The notes under the pieces are model-generated. The model was not told the origin of the DNA, ran no database searches, and was given only the letters and a program-made list of their open reading frames with translations. From Gammaproteobacteria bacterium (GTDB taxonomy: Bacteria; Pseudomonadota; Gammaproteobacteria; Xanthomonadales; Wenzhouxiangellaceae): a DNA stretch of 33,484 nt. This document shows, piece by piece, positions 1 to 9,080 of this stretch; position 1 is the first letter of the stretch, and every line of letters starts with the position of its first letter. The stretch is taken from assembly GCA_003565625.1 (NCBI GenBank), contig PXBD01000055.1, positions 1 to 33,484 of the forward strand. Reading direction: 5' to 3'. The translations under genes and the position numbers were made by a program.

Positions 1-151
1 CTGGCACCACATAGAGTGCGTAATAAAGGCCAATGACGAGGCTGACGGCAAAACCGGCCCAAAGCCATGGTGAGAGCACCTGACAGACACGATAGAAGAT
101 GGGCGGTGAGCCCAGCTTGTGGAAACCGACCTTGATGTTATGCCAGATCAT
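1..151 (-). CDS. ccmC: Heme exporter protein CcmC, N-terminal fragment
   Basis: The first 50 residues of a membrane protein run off the left edge of the window. The start (MIWHNIKVGFHKLGSPP) followed by an aromatic first membrane segment (WLWAGFAVSLVIGLYYALYVV) is like CcmC, the inner-membrane subunit that works with CcmAB to hand heme to the chaperone CcmE during System I cytochrome c maturation. Its ATG overlaps the ccmB stop codon as ATGA, indicating translational coupling. The assignment rests on this N-terminus and on position directly after ccmA-ccmB; the tryptophan-rich heme-handling motif lies outside the window. Confidence 0.85.
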   Translation of the reverse strand, partial: MIWHNIKVGFHKLGSPPIFYRVCQVLSPWLWAGFAVSLVIGLYYALYVVP

Positions 152-813
152 TCGATATTCAGTTTCAGTGCAGCGGTAATAGCCAGGGGAACCAGAGTAA
201 CAGCCAGGATCAGCAGGGCGGTTAGCAGACCTAAATGAGCCTGTATCGACAAGCCGTCGGCAGCCGCCGAGACCGCTCCGGTGGCAAAGATTAGCACGGG
301 AACGACCAGCGGAAAAATCAGAATCGACAGCAGCACGCTGCCGCGGTTGGTGCCCAGGGTCAGGGCTGAGGCCAGACCGCCGATCAAGGACAGCAGCGGC
401 GTTCCGATCAACAGGGTCAGCATCAGCGTGCCCAGGGCGCGATCCGGCAGATACAGCATCTGCGCCGCCACCGGAGCAAACAGGATCACCGGCAGGCCGG
501 TGATCAGCCAGTGACTGAACAGGCGCGTGACAACCAGCAAACCGACTGGTGTTTCGCCCGTCCACCACTGTTCCAGCGTGCCGTCATCGAGATCCGGACG
601 AAACAGATGCTCGAGCGCCAGCAGGCTGGCCAGGAGCGCGGCCACCCAGACCATGCCGGGCGCGATCGCCGCGAGCAGGTTGGGGCCCGGGCCGACACCG
701 AGTGGAACCAGAATCAGTACCGCTAGCAAAAACACCAGCGGCATCAGCGACTCGCCGCCATGGCGCAGGGCCAGCCGCAGGTCGCGCTTGAGCAGGGCCA
801 GCACCGCGCGCAC
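148..813 (-). CDS. ccmB: Heme exporter protein CcmB
   Basis: CcmB is the membrane subunit of the CcmABC(D) complex that releases holo-CcmE for cytochrome c assembly. The 221-residue product has the family's usual length and about six hydrophobic segments (for example residues 24-43, 48-68, 97-120, 126-152, 158-180 and 190-215). The family-like N-terminus (AVLALLKRDLRLALRHGGE) and the loop LEHLFRPDLDDGTLEQW before the third segment are recognisable. The start is GTG, 2 bases after the ccmA stop, and the stop overlaps the ccmC start as ATGA, so the three genes form one operon. Confidence 0.93.
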   Translation of the reverse strand: MRAVLALLKRDLRLALRHGGESLMPLVFLLAVLILVPLGVGPGPNLLAAIAPGMVWVAALLASLLALEHLFRPDLDDGTLEQWWTGETPVGLLVVTRLFSHWLITGLPVILFAPVAAQMLYLPDRALGTLMLTLLIGTPLLSLIGGLASALTLGTNRGSVLLSILIFPLVVPVLIFATGAVSAAADGLSIQAHLGLLTALLILAVTLVPLAITAALKLNIE

Positions 814-815
814 GC

Positions 816-1418
816 TTAGTCCCCCTCCCGGAAGGCCGGCTGAATGACCAGGCGCTCAGGTTCGGTCTGCAGTCGGGGCTGGCGCTGATGGGTTGACAGT
901 GCGGCCGCACCGCCAGCGCCGAGGTGCTCGTTCAGCAAGCTGTCAACCAGTTCGCCGCCAGCATCATCCAGGCTCGCGTAAGGCTCGTCCAGCAGCCAGA
1001 TGGGGCGTCTTGCGACCAGCAGTCCGGCCAGCCCGAGGCGACGTTTTTGCCCGGCCGACAGCGCCCGTGCCGGCCGCAGTCCGAGCCCGGCCAGCCCGAC
1101 CCGGGCCATGGCGCGGTTGATTTCCATGCCCTTGTCGCCGCTGAAACCTACGCTGAACGAAAGGTTTTCCCGGCAGTTCAGGTCTCCCTTTACGGCGGCC
1201 AGATGGCCCAGGAAGGCCAGGCTGGTCGAGCGCTCCAAAGAACCGGTGGCCGGCTCGAGGATGCCGGCCAGGACCCGCAGCAAGGTGGTTTTGCCGCTGC
1301 CGTTGGGGCCGGAAACGACCAGCGCCTGGCCTGGCCTCAGGCGCACATCAACAGGCCGGAAAACCAGTTCGCCACCGCGGGTAAAGCCGACCTGTTCAGC
1401 CTTCAGTAATTGGCTCAC
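816..1418 (-). CDS. ccmA: Cytochrome c biogenesis heme exporter ATP-binding protein CcmA
   Basis: This is the ABC ATPase subunit that drives CcmBC-dependent release of heme-loaded CcmE. At 200 residues it is slightly shorter than the usual 205-210. The Walker A motif (GPNGSGKTT), the ABC signature (LSAGQKRR), Walker B (IWLLDEPYASLD) and the switch histidine (STH) are all visible in order. The start is GTG without a clear ribosome binding site, so a slightly different start is possible. It is first in the ccmABC order and diverges from gor across 140 bases. Confidence 0.93.
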   Translation of the reverse strand: MSQLLKAEQVGFTRGGELVFRPVDVRLRPGQALVVSGPNGSGKTTLLRVLAGILEPATGSLERSTSLAFLGHLAAVKGDLNCRENLSFSVGFSGDKGMEINRAMARVGLAGLGLRPARALSAGQKRRLGLAGLLVARRPIWLLDEPYASLDDAGGELVDSLLNEHLGAGGAAALSTHQRQPRLQTEPERLVIQPAFREGD

Positions 1419-1558
1419 TGGCAGAATTGCAGATTGCGGAAAGAGGCGGACAAAAGATTCATCGACTGGGCGGGTGCGGAACCAAAGGAAGCATCGGCGA
1501 GATATCGTACCATCGGCTCACGCGGAGCGGTTGCTCCAAAGAAACGGATCGGAGAACC

Positions 1559-2911
1559 ATGACCAGATATGACTACGACTTGTTCGTGATCGGCGCCGGC
1601 TCAGGCGGGGTTCGAGCGGCACGGATCGCGGCCGGACATGGCGCGCGGGTGGCCATCTGTGAGGAATCGAGGGTCGGCGGAACCTGCGTGATTCGCGGCT
1701 GCGTACCCAAGAAACTGTTGGTGTATGCCTCCCAGTTCGCCGAATCGTTTGCCGATGCCGCCGGCTACGGCTGGTCGGCGCCGGAAAGTCAATTTTCCTG
1801 GCCTGCTCTGATCCGTGCCAAGGATGCGGAAATCGATCGTCTCAACCGGATCTACCTGGGGCTGCTGGACAATGCCGGGGTAGACCTGCACATGGGGCGT
1901 GGTCGGCTGGTGGATGACCACACGGTGGCTGTTGGCGAAGCACGCTTTACCGCCGAACGCATTCTGATCGCGGTCGGCGGCCGGCCCTGGGTGCCCGACA
2001 TTCCCGGCAAGGAGTTGGGGTTTACCTCCGACGGAGCCTTTCATCTTGAAAAGCAGCCGAGGCGGGTTCTGATTGCCGGCGCAGGCTACATTGCCGTGGA
2101 GTTTGCCGGCATTTTCAACGGACTCGGATCCGAGGTCACCCTGGCCTACCGGCGTGACCGAATCCTGCGCGGGTTTGATGGGGATGTCCGGCTGGCCGTT
2201 GAGCGCGGCATGGCCGGACGCGGCGTTGATTTTCGCTACCACGCCGCCCCGGCCCGGCTGGAAGCGGTGGGAGAGGGGATTCGCGTAACCTACTCCGATG
2301 ACCGCACCCAGGTCGTAGATGGCGTGATGTTCGCAACCGGTCGCCAGCCTTACACCTGGGATCTGGGGCTGGAGCAGGTCGGGGTGCAAACCGGCCCGGG
2401 TAACCGGATCGAGGTTGACGACTACAGCCGCACGTCTGTTGAACACATTTTCGCGGTCGGCGATGTGACCGACCGGTTCAACCTGACCCCGGTAGCCCTG
2501 ATGGAAGGGCATGCCTTTGCCGACACCCAGTTCGGCGGCATGGACCGGCCGGTCGAGCATGCCGACACCCCGGCGGCCGTATTTTCCCAGCCACCGGTGG
2601 GCACGGTTGGCCTGACCGAGGAGCAGGCGCAAGCGCACGGGCTGAGGGTGAAGGTGTTCCGATCCGAATTTACGCCGATGAAATATACTCTGGCCGGCCG
2701 CCAAGAGAAGGGCATGATGAAACTTGTGGTGGATGCCGATACAAATCGAGTGGTCGGCTGCCACGTGGTTGGTCCGGACGCATCGGAAATGCTCCAGGGG
2801 TTCGCGGTAGCGGTTCGGGCCGGGCTGACCAAGGCCGATTTCGACCGCACCATCGGCATCCACCCGACCGCCGCCGAGGAACTGGTCACAATGCGCCAGC
2901 CGCTGGCCTGA
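1559..2911 (+). CDS. gor: Glutathione-disulfide reductase
   Basis: This cytosolic flavoenzyme reduces oxidised glutathione with NADPH. The 450-residue product has the family length. Visible are the N-terminal FAD-binding motif (VIGAGSGGVRAAR), the redox-active disulfide motif GGTCVIRGCVPKK (C43/C48), the second nucleotide-binding Rossmann motif (IAGAGYIAVEFAG), the FAD motif FAVGDVTDR, and the C-terminal HPTAAEE with catalytic H435. The frame stays open upstream to 1427, but the ATG at 1559 has a GGAG 4 bases away and begins exactly where the family does. The middle of the disulfide motif (IR rather than NV) is common in non-enteric relatives. Confidence 0.95.
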   Translation: MTRYDYDLFVIGAGSGGVRAARIAAGHGARVAICEESRVGGTCVIRGCVPKKLLVYASQFAESFADAAGYGWSAPESQFSWPALIRAKDAEIDRLNRIYLGLLDNAGVDLHMGRGRLVDDHTVAVGEARFTAERILIAVGGRPWVPDIPGKELGFTSDGAFHLEKQPRRVLIAGAGYIAVEFAGIFNGLGSEVTLAYRRDRILRGFDGDVRLAVERGMAGRGVDFRYHAAPARLEAVGEGIRVTYSDDRTQVVDGVMFATGRQPYTWDLGLEQVGVQTGPGNRIEVDDYSRTSVEHIFAVGDVTDRFNLTPVALMEGHAFADTQFGGMDRPVEHADTPAAVFSQPPVGTVGLTEEQAQAHGLRVKVFRSEFTPMKYTLAGRQEKGMMKLVVDADTNRVVGCHVVGPDASEMLQGFAVAVRAGLTKADFDRTIGIHPTAAEELVTMRQPLA

Positions 2912-2948
2912 TTCTCGGCTCCAGCCGAGGTATATTGCGAGGAATCCG

Positions 2949-5900
2949 ATGACACGAATACTGCCTCTGGTTTTGTTCCTGCTGCTCTCATCTCCGGTGC
3001 TGGCCGAGGGCGGGCAGTGGGAGAAGGAAGCGCGCTACGGGCAGCGCTGGATTGTGCACCTGGAGGATGCCCCAACGCTGGAATACACCGGCCCGGATTC
3101 AGCCAAAGCCCGTCCCCAGGGGGCTGCTGGCCCGATGCTTCAGGCGACGGCGCCTGGCGTGACCGGACGGCCCTTCGATCTCAACGATGCGGCCATTCGG
3201 GCTTACAGCGAGCACCTTGACGGCCGCCATGAGCGCTTCATCGCTGAAGCCGGCATGCGGCTGGGCCGGACTCTGGTGCCGGTGGCTCGTCTCCGCCACA
3301 CCCTCAATTCCGTCATTCTGGAAGTCGATCCAGCCGAGGCTGCGGTCCTGGAAGCTCTGCCCGGAGTGGTCGGTGTCGAGCGCGAGCGGATGTACAGCTT
3401 GCAGTTGTCCAGCGGCCCGCGCCAGATCGGCGCGCCGGCGGTCTGGGGCGGGACAAGCCAGTTGCCGGCTGCCAGAGGCGAGGGCATTGTCGTCGGTGTG
3501 ATTGACAGCGGCATCAACTGGAACCATCGCGCTTTTTCCGACGATCCGGCCGATAGTGCGGGATTCATTTACGAAAATCCGTTGGGCGAGCGCCTGGGTC
3601 TGTGCGGTCGATCCAGCGTGCAATGCAACGACAAGCTGATCGGGGTGTACGACTTCACCAGCCAATCAACTGACGGCCTTGATAAGGATGGCCACGGAAC
3701 TCACGTGGCGGCGATTGCGGTGGCCAACGAATGGGAACCCGGCCAGGCAGGCGTTGCGAACCGAGCCAACCTGGTGTCTTACCGGGTTTGCCTGGAACAG
3801 GATCCGGAGGACGACGACTCCGGTGGTTGTCAAGGTTCCGCCATTCGCAGCGCTCTGGAGCAGGCCGTGATGGACGGGGTTGACGTGGTCAATTTCTCTA
3901 TCGGCAGCCCTGACTCGCTCAACCCCTGGACCAGTTCCACCGCCCGGCAGGCGCTTAATGTTCGCGATGCCGGAATCACTTTCGTGACCTCGGGCGGGAA
4001 CGAAGGCCCGGGGCGGGGCACCGTGGGCTGGCCGGCCGAGGCGCCCTGGGCTCTGGCGGTGGGCAGCAGCACCACCTCGGCGTGCGCCATGAGTCGGATC
4101 GAAGTCGAAGGCCAGGGCACGCGCTCGGTGCGCTATGGCACCGGGCCCAACGATTCGGCCGCGGCGCTTGGCTTTCTGCCGATCCGGCGAGGCGAGGCGT
4201 TTGACGGCAACTCGTTGGGCTGTACAGCTTTCCCCGCCGGCGCGTTCGACAACTCCACTGCGCTGCTGGAGCGCGGAGACTGCACGTTCGAAGTCAAGGT
4301 GGGCAATGCCGAGGCGGCTGGGGCACGAGCAGTGCTGATCTTCAACAATGTCGCCGATGGCGCGATCTGCATGGCGGGATTGGAAACCACCAACGTGCCG
4401 GCCGCAGCGATGACCCGAAGCGATGGACTGGATCTGGATCGCCTGGTTCGGGACAACGCCGGGCAGCGGGCCCGGTTCGCGCAAGACTCTCTGGCTGATC
4501 AGGTTTCCAGCTTTTCTTCGCGCGGGCCGTCCGACAGTGTTCCCGGGGTCATGAAGCCCAACGTCCTGGCCCCGGGTCAGGGCATCGAGGCGGCCTACAT
4601 TCCAGGATCGGACGATGTTGCCGGATTGACGGGAACCTCCATGGCCAGCCCGCACGTGGCCGGTGCGGTTGCGCTGCTGCGCCAGCTCAATCCGGGCCTG
4701 AAGCCCGATCAGGCCACTTCCATCATCGAGACCACGGCCGAAGCGCAGCCGGTCACGGTCAGTGGTGAGCCGGCCAGCATCCATGACCGCGGCGCCGGAC
4801 GAGTTCGGGTTGATCTGGCGGCCCGCGCCGGGCTCTATCTCCCGGTCACCCGGAGCGAGTTCCTGGCCGCCAATCCGGCACTGGGTGGCGACCTCAGGCA
4901 GTTGAATCTGCCCGGCATGGTCAACGAGCATTGCGGCTCGCAGTGCACCTTCACCCGCACGGTGCGCGCGCTGCGAGCCGGCAGTTGGAGCGTCAGTGCG
5001 GAGGGCGAGCCGGACATCGAGGTCAGCCCGAGCAGTTTCTCGCTCCAGCCGGGAGAGTCGCGCCAGCTGACCATCACGATCAGGCCTGCGCCCAGAGGTA
5101 ATACTGCCCTGCAGGACGGTGCTGTTGTGCTCACTCCGTCCAGCCTTTCCGCTCCGGTGCCTGGAGTGGTGCAACTGGCCACCCAGCGCCTTCCGATCGG
5201 TGTGCGATCGACGACCGGTGAAGTCAACCTCCCGGAACGGGTCGCAATCGATGCGGCTAGCCGCCAGGGGCGGCACCTGCTTGGCCTCGGCTTTGTCGAT
5301 GATTTGCCCGAGGCGGTTTTTCGAACCAGCGGGATCGTGGTGCCAGTGGTCGAGGAATTTCGCCTGCCGCAGGATTCCGACAATTCAGATCCTTACGATG
5401 ACAGTGCGGGTACCAAAACCTTTCTGGTCGACGTTCCGGAGGGGGCAATGGCGTTGTGGGCGGAGACGACGGCCTCGTCGGCACCCGATATCGACCTGTT
5501 CGTGGGGCGGGACGCCAATCGTGACGGGCGGGCGCAGGAGAGTGAGGAGCGCTGTCGTTCGATTACGCCGGATGAACTGGAGCGTTGCGTCATTACCAAC
5601 CCAACGCCTGGAACCTGGTGGGTGGTGGTGCAGAACTGGGCTTCGTCGTCCGCATTGGACGATTCAGTTCGACTCGAACTGGCGGTCCTGAAAGAAGAGC
5701 AGAGTCCCTCGTTGACCGCGTTCGGGCCCGGGCGGCATCAGGCCGGCCCGCTGGAGATTGAGGTGTTCTGGGACGACCCGAGTTTGCGTGCCGGGGAGCG
5801 GGTGCTGGGCGTGGTTGGGGTCAGCAGCCGCCGGGACCAGTCATCTGACGTCGGCATTGTGCCCCTGGTCATCCAGCTGGATCGACGGGCGCCTGTCTCC

Positions 5901-7001
5901 ACCACGGTGGTGTTTCCTGGCGAGACGGTGCCGGTCGCAGTGCCGGGTGGCGGGCGCCATGACCGGCTGGTTTTCGATGTCCCGCCAACGGCAAGCTCGA
6001 TCGAGGTGACCATCGAGGGCGAGGCGGATGTGTCTGGTAGTCTGCGCCGAGTTCCTTTTGCCAGCATTCGTGAAACCGCACCGGCTACGCCGGCGCCGGC
6101 CGGCCCCGTGCTGGCCAGTGGTTCGGGATCGGCGTCCGGTTTCCGCCTGGCCCGATCCGGCAATGTCGAGCCGGGGCGCTACTTTATCGAACTGGACAAT
6201 TCGTCGGCCAGCGATCGTGTGGTACAGGTTACCGTCGCTGTTCAGGACAGCGCCGCCGTGGTGCCGCGCTTCGGGTTCTGGGCTCCGGTCGGTACTGAGT
6301 CCAATCCGCGCCAGGATATCGCCCAGGGGATCGAGTGGCAGAAGGCGGGCGATGGCTTCGCGCTCTGGTACAGCTACGAGCCTGGCGGTTTGCCCGTTTT
6401 CTACCTGGGGCAGGCTGCGCTCGATCCGAACTCCTCGGTGTGGGCAGCGGAGGTCAGCCGCTACACCATCGGAGACGCGAACCAGCTGCCCGATGTGGCC
6501 GGCGTGATTGGCATCACGGCGGTCAGCGAAGAAGAAATGATCTTCTCCTGGCGCCTGAATGGTGGTCATGGTTCGGATATCAAGATGAATTTCAACGCGG
6601 CGACTTGTCCGATGGTTGACGGTGAGCCGGTCAGCTACACCGGCACCTGGTTCACTCCAGGCCAGGATCAGGGAGGCAGCTCGGTCGTGGTGACCGACAA
6701 CGCCCAGGGTCATATCCGGTACTACTACGACGGGCTTGGTGTCGGTCGCTGGGTACTGGCCACGGATGGAGGTGGCGCGCCGCTGAGCGAAGAAATGGAG
6801 CTGTTCGAGTTCCGTGGCTTTTGCCCGAACTGCGAGTCGACCGAGGTGAGCTCGGAGGTGGTGGGCGTGTACTCGCGCTCGTACGAGGGCGAGAACGATG
6901 GCATCGAGGCGATGGAGTTTGTCTCGCGGCCGCCGCTGGGGGAGTCGATCTCGATCGAGGTGCCGATCAGCAAGCTGTCTACCCGCGTGCCTTGTCCCTG
7001 A
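2949..7001 (+). CDS. Large secreted subtilisin-like (S8) serine protease
   Basis: This 1350-residue exported protease has a signal peptide at residues 1-19 (ending PVLAEGG) and an inhibitor-I9-like propeptide at about 30-150. The S8 catalytic domain spans about 160-620, with D186 (VIDSG), H249 (DGHGTHVA), oxyanion N351 (SGGNEGPG) and S564 (GTSMASPHVAG). A protease-associated insert lies at about 395-500 (LLERGDCTFEVK, AVLIFNN). After it comes an Fn3-like segment, then a pre-peptidase C-terminal-like domain at about 820-925 (DIDLFVGRDANRDG), then about 400 residues I do not recognise. The ATG has GAGGA 5 bases upstream. It lies 37 bases after gor and could share its transcript. All catalytic residues are intact. 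No C-terminal sorting signal such as PEP-CTERM is visible, so it is probably soluble or self-processed. Confidence 0.92.
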   Translation: MTRILPLVLFLLLSSPVLAEGGQWEKEARYGQRWIVHLEDAPTLEYTGPDSAKARPQGAAGPMLQATAPGVTGRPFDLNDAAIRAYSEHLDGRHERFIAEAGMRLGRTLVPVARLRHTLNSVILEVDPAEAAVLEALPGVVGVERERMYSLQLSSGPRQIGAPAVWGGTSQLPAARGEGIVVGVIDSGINWNHRAFSDDPADSAGFIYENPLGERLGLCGRSSVQCNDKLIGVYDFTSQSTDGLDKDGHGTHVAAIAVANEWEPGQAGVANRANLVSYRVCLEQDPEDDDSGGCQGSAIRSALEQAVMDGVDVVNFSIGSPDSLNPWTSSTARQALNVRDAGITFVTSGGNEGPGRGTVGWPAEAPWALAVGSSTTSACAMSRIEVEGQGTRSVRYGTGPNDSAAALGFLPIRRGEAFDGNSLGCTAFPAGAFDNSTALLERGDCTFEVKVGNAEAAGARAVLIFNNVADGAICMAGLETTNVPAAAMTRSDGLDLDRLVRDNAGQRARFAQDSLADQVSSFSSRGPSDSVPGVMKPNVLAPGQGIEAAYIPGSDDVAGLTGTSMASPHVAGAVALLRQLNPGLKPDQATSIIETTAEAQPVTVSGEPASIHDRGAGRVRVDLAARAGLYLPVTRSEFLAANPALGGDLRQLNLPGMVNEHCGSQCTFTRTVRALRAGSWSVSAEGEPDIEVSPSSFSLQPGESRQLTITIRPAPRGNTALQDGAVVLTPSSLSAPVPGVVQLATQRLPIGVRSTTGEVNLPERVAIDAASRQGRHLLGLGFVDDLPEAVFRTSGIVVPVVEEFRLPQDSDNSDPYDDSAGTKTFLVDVPEGAMALWAETTASSAPDIDLFVGRDANRDGRAQESEERCRSITPDELERCVITNPTPGTWWVVVQNWASSSALDDSVRLELAVLKEEQSPSLTAFGPGRHQAGPLEIEVFWDDPSLRAGERVLGVVGVSSRRDQSSDVGIVPLVIQLDRRAPVSTTVVFPGETVPVAVPGGGRHDRLVFDVPPTASSIEVTIEGEADVSGSLRRVPFASIRETAPATPAPAGPVLASGSGSASGFRLARSGNVEPGRYFIELDNSSASDRVVQVTVAVQDSAAVVPRFGFWAPVGTESNPRQDIAQGIEWQKAGDGFALWYSYEPGGLPVFYLGQAALDPNSSVWAAEVSRYTIGDANQLPDVAGVIGITAVSEEEMIFSWRLNGGHGSDIKMNFNAATCPMVDGEPVSYTGTWFTPGQDQGGSSVVVTDNAQGHIRYYYDGLGVGRWVLATDGGGAPLSEEMELFEFRGFCPNCESTEVSSEVVGVYSRSYEGENDGIEAMEFVSRPPLGESISIEVPISKLSTRVPCP

Positions 7002-7019
7002 TGGGCCGCATACGCTGGC

Positions 7020-7736
7020 TCAGTGTTGGTCTGGTCTTGGTTGCAGCTGTTTGTGAATCCACCAGCTGCCGATCAAAATGACTGCAAGACCGAGCAACGG
7101 TAGGCCGATCGTTGGTTCCAGCAATAGCCCGGGGCCGGCCCGTTCGCGGGTATCGCTGATGCTGTCGAGGCCGCGACCAACCGCCGCGTAGAGCACCGTG
7201 GTTGGCAGCAGCCCGATGGCGGTCGCCGCGGTGAAATGACCAGCTCTGACACGCGTCATTGCGGCAGCGGCATTGACCAGAAAGAATGGCGCGACCGGAA
7301 TGATTCGCAGCAGTATCAGGTACCAGGTGATATCCCGTTCCAGCAGATCAAGCCATGGTCCTGTTCGGCCCCGTTTGGTGCGCTTCCTGATCTTTCCGGC
7401 GCCGGCTGCTCGAATCAGGACCAGAGTCAACAGCGCACCGATGGTGCCCGCCAGCAAGGCGGTTGTCGCACCTGCGATCAGCCCGAAAAAATATCCTCCG
7501 GCCAGGCAGAATACCGTTCCTACCGGCAGAGTCGTTAGGATCAGACCGACAAAACCGAGCGCGAACAGAACCAAAGCGCCCCAGTAGTGGCGCTGTACGA
7601 ATCCATCCAGTGCTTCGAGCAGAGCAAAAACGTGCTCCATGCCGAACCAGGCAATCGCCGCCAGGGCGACCAGAAGTCCCAAGGCTGCGCGCAACTCAAC
7701 GGAGCGCCACCAGGCCGACGTTTCTGGCTCGGGCAT
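7020..7736 (-). CDS. TVP38/TMEM64 family (VTT domain) inner-membrane protein
   Basis: The 238-residue protein has about six hydrophobic segments and a central VTT/SNARE-associated domain. The most typical part is LPVGTVFCLAGGYFFGLIAG followed by GTIGALLTLVLIRAAG, with a later LRIIPVAPFFLVNAAAAMT. The family is related to DedA proteins, which are linked to lipid-carrier recycling, but the role of bacterial TVP38 members is poorly defined. I chose the ATG at 7736 because GGAGG lies 5 bases upstream; the GTG at 7742 would sit on that site. The gene follows kynU by 20 bases, so the two are probably co-transcribed, and it converges on the protease gene. Confidence 0.85.
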   Translation of the reverse strand: MPEPETSAWWRSVELRAALGLLVALAAIAWFGMEHVFALLEALDGFVQRHYWGALVLFALGFVGLILTTLPVGTVFCLAGGYFFGLIAGATTALLAGTIGALLTLVLIRAAGAGKIRKRTKRGRTGPWLDLLERDITWYLILLRIIPVAPFFLVNAAAAMTRVRAGHFTAATAIGLLPTTVLYAAVGRGLDSISDTRERAGPGLLLEPTIGLPLLGLAVILIGSWWIHKQLQPRPDQH

Positions 7737-7756
7737 CCCCACCTCCCGGTCAGCGG

Positions 7757-9004
7757 TCAGGCATCCAGCAGTTTGTCGATCAACTCGACCAGCCGATCAA
7801 CCTCATCGAGCGTGTTGTACAAAGGCACGGGAGCGGCACGGATAATGTCGGGCTCGCGCCAGTCGCAGATCACGCCGCGCGCTTCCAGGCGTTCGAACAG
7901 CTTGAGCCCGGCTTCGCGCCCGCCGCGAACCTGCAGCGAGAGTTGACAACCGCGTCGGTGCGGTTCCAGCGGTGTGAGAATGTTGATCCGGTCGGCCAGG
8001 CATTCCTGGATCCGATGGGCCAGGTGCCCGGTCAGTTCCAGCGATTGCTTGCGCAAGGCCGCGATGCCACCGGCTTCGGCGAACAGGTCCAGCGAAGCCC
8101 AAAGCGGGGCGAGGGTCAGGATGGGCGGTTCGGAAATCTGCCAGCCCTCGGCGCCCCGCATGGGTTTGAAATCCGGACCCATGCGGAATCGGCTGTGTTC
8201 GTCGTGGCCCCACCAGCCGGCCAGGCGGGGCCCGGCAAAGTCGCGATAGCGCTCGTGCACAAAGCACCCGGCAACCGCGGCCGGGCCGGAGTTGAGGTAT
8301 TTGTAGCTGCACCAGACGGCAAAGTCGGCGCCGATCTCGTGCAGCGCAAGCGGCACATTGCCGACCGCGTGGGCCAGGTCCAGGCCGAGGGTGACGCCGG
8401 CTTTGCGACAGGCCCGCGCGATGCGGGCCAGGTCGAAGACCTGGCCGGTGGCGTACTGCACCCCCGGCCATAGCACTAGCGCGACCTGGTCTCCGTAGCG
8501 TTCCAGGTAGTCTTCAAGGTCTTCCTCATGCAACAGGCGGTCGCGTCGCGGCGCCAGTTCAGCCAGGTCCTTGTGTGGATCCAGACCATGCCACTGTAAC
8601 TGGGAGACGACCGCGTAGCGGTCCGAGGGAAACGCACCGCGTTCCATGACGATGCGCCGGCGTTGGTCCTGCGGCCGGAAGAAGCTGGTCATCATCAGGT
8701 GGAGGTTGATGGTGAGGGTGTTCATCACCACCACTTCGTGGCGTCGAGCCCCGACCAGCTCGGCCAGGATGTCGATCCCGAGACGATGAAATTCCAGCCA
8801 TGGTGTCGGGCCGTCGAAATGCCCTACTACGCCGAGCTGGGCCCAGCGTTCGATCTGGGCGTTGACCGCGTCGGCTGCCGTTATGGGCTGAGCGCCAAGC
8901 GAGTTACCGACCAGGTACAGACTGTCGGCTCCGCCCGGGCCCCTCGGAATACGGAACCGGTCGCGGAACTGACCCGGCGCGTTGTCGGTCTGGATCACGG
9001 TCAT
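7757..9004 (-). CDS. kynU: Kynureninase
   Basis: This PLP-dependent enzyme cleaves kynurenine or 3-hydroxykynurenine to (3-hydroxy)anthranilate and alanine in tryptophan degradation. The opening LYLVGNSLGAQP, the motif LGLDLAHAVGNVPL, and WCSYKYLNSGPAAV with the PLP lysine (K235) are characteristic; WWGH and FRMGPDF follow. With the start at 9004 the protein has 415 residues, the usual length, and GGAG lies 9 bases upstream. An in-frame ATG at 9031 lacks a good ribosome binding site; it would add nine residues. The frame stays open to 9220, but that stretch is repeat-bearing intergenic DNA. No other kynurenine-pathway gene is nearby. Confidence 0.93.
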   Translation of the reverse strand: MTVIQTDNAPGQFRDRFRIPRGPGGADSLYLVGNSLGAQPITAADAVNAQIERWAQLGVVGHFDGPTPWLEFHRLGIDILAELVGARRHEVVVMNTLTINLHLMMTSFFRPQDQRRRIVMERGAFPSDRYAVVSQLQWHGLDPHKDLAELAPRRDRLLHEEDLEDYLERYGDQVALVLWPGVQYATGQVFDLARIARACRKAGVTLGLDLAHAVGNVPLALHEIGADFAVWCSYKYLNSGPAAVAGCFVHERYRDFAGPRLAGWWGHDEHSRFRMGPDFKPMRGAEGWQISEPPILTLAPLWASLDLFAEAGGIAALRKQSLELTGHLAHRIQECLADRINILTPLEPHRRGCQLSLQVRGGREAGLKLFERLEARGVICDWREPDIIRAAPVPLYNTLDEVDRLVELIDKLLDA

Positions 9005-9080
9005 CGAGGAAAACTCCGTGGGAACGCTCATGAGATTACCATTGTCGAGTGGTTGCTTTGATGCCGTGGGCGACGGGTCT

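Noticed and set aside
1601-2863. 420-codon open frame on the minus strand opposite gor
   Set aside because: Antisense shadow of a well-conserved flavoenzyme gene; no motifs and no ribosome binding site.
2931-2936. TATATT as a -10 box for the protease gene
   Set aside because: It would place the transcript start inside the ribosome binding site, and no -35 match is present.
3666-5276. Long open frame (536 codons) on the minus strand opposite the protease gene
   Set aside because: It lies fully inside a gene with intact S8 motifs, and its translation is low-complexity and Arg/Gly/His-rich with no recognisable domain, as expected from antisense of GC-rich codons.
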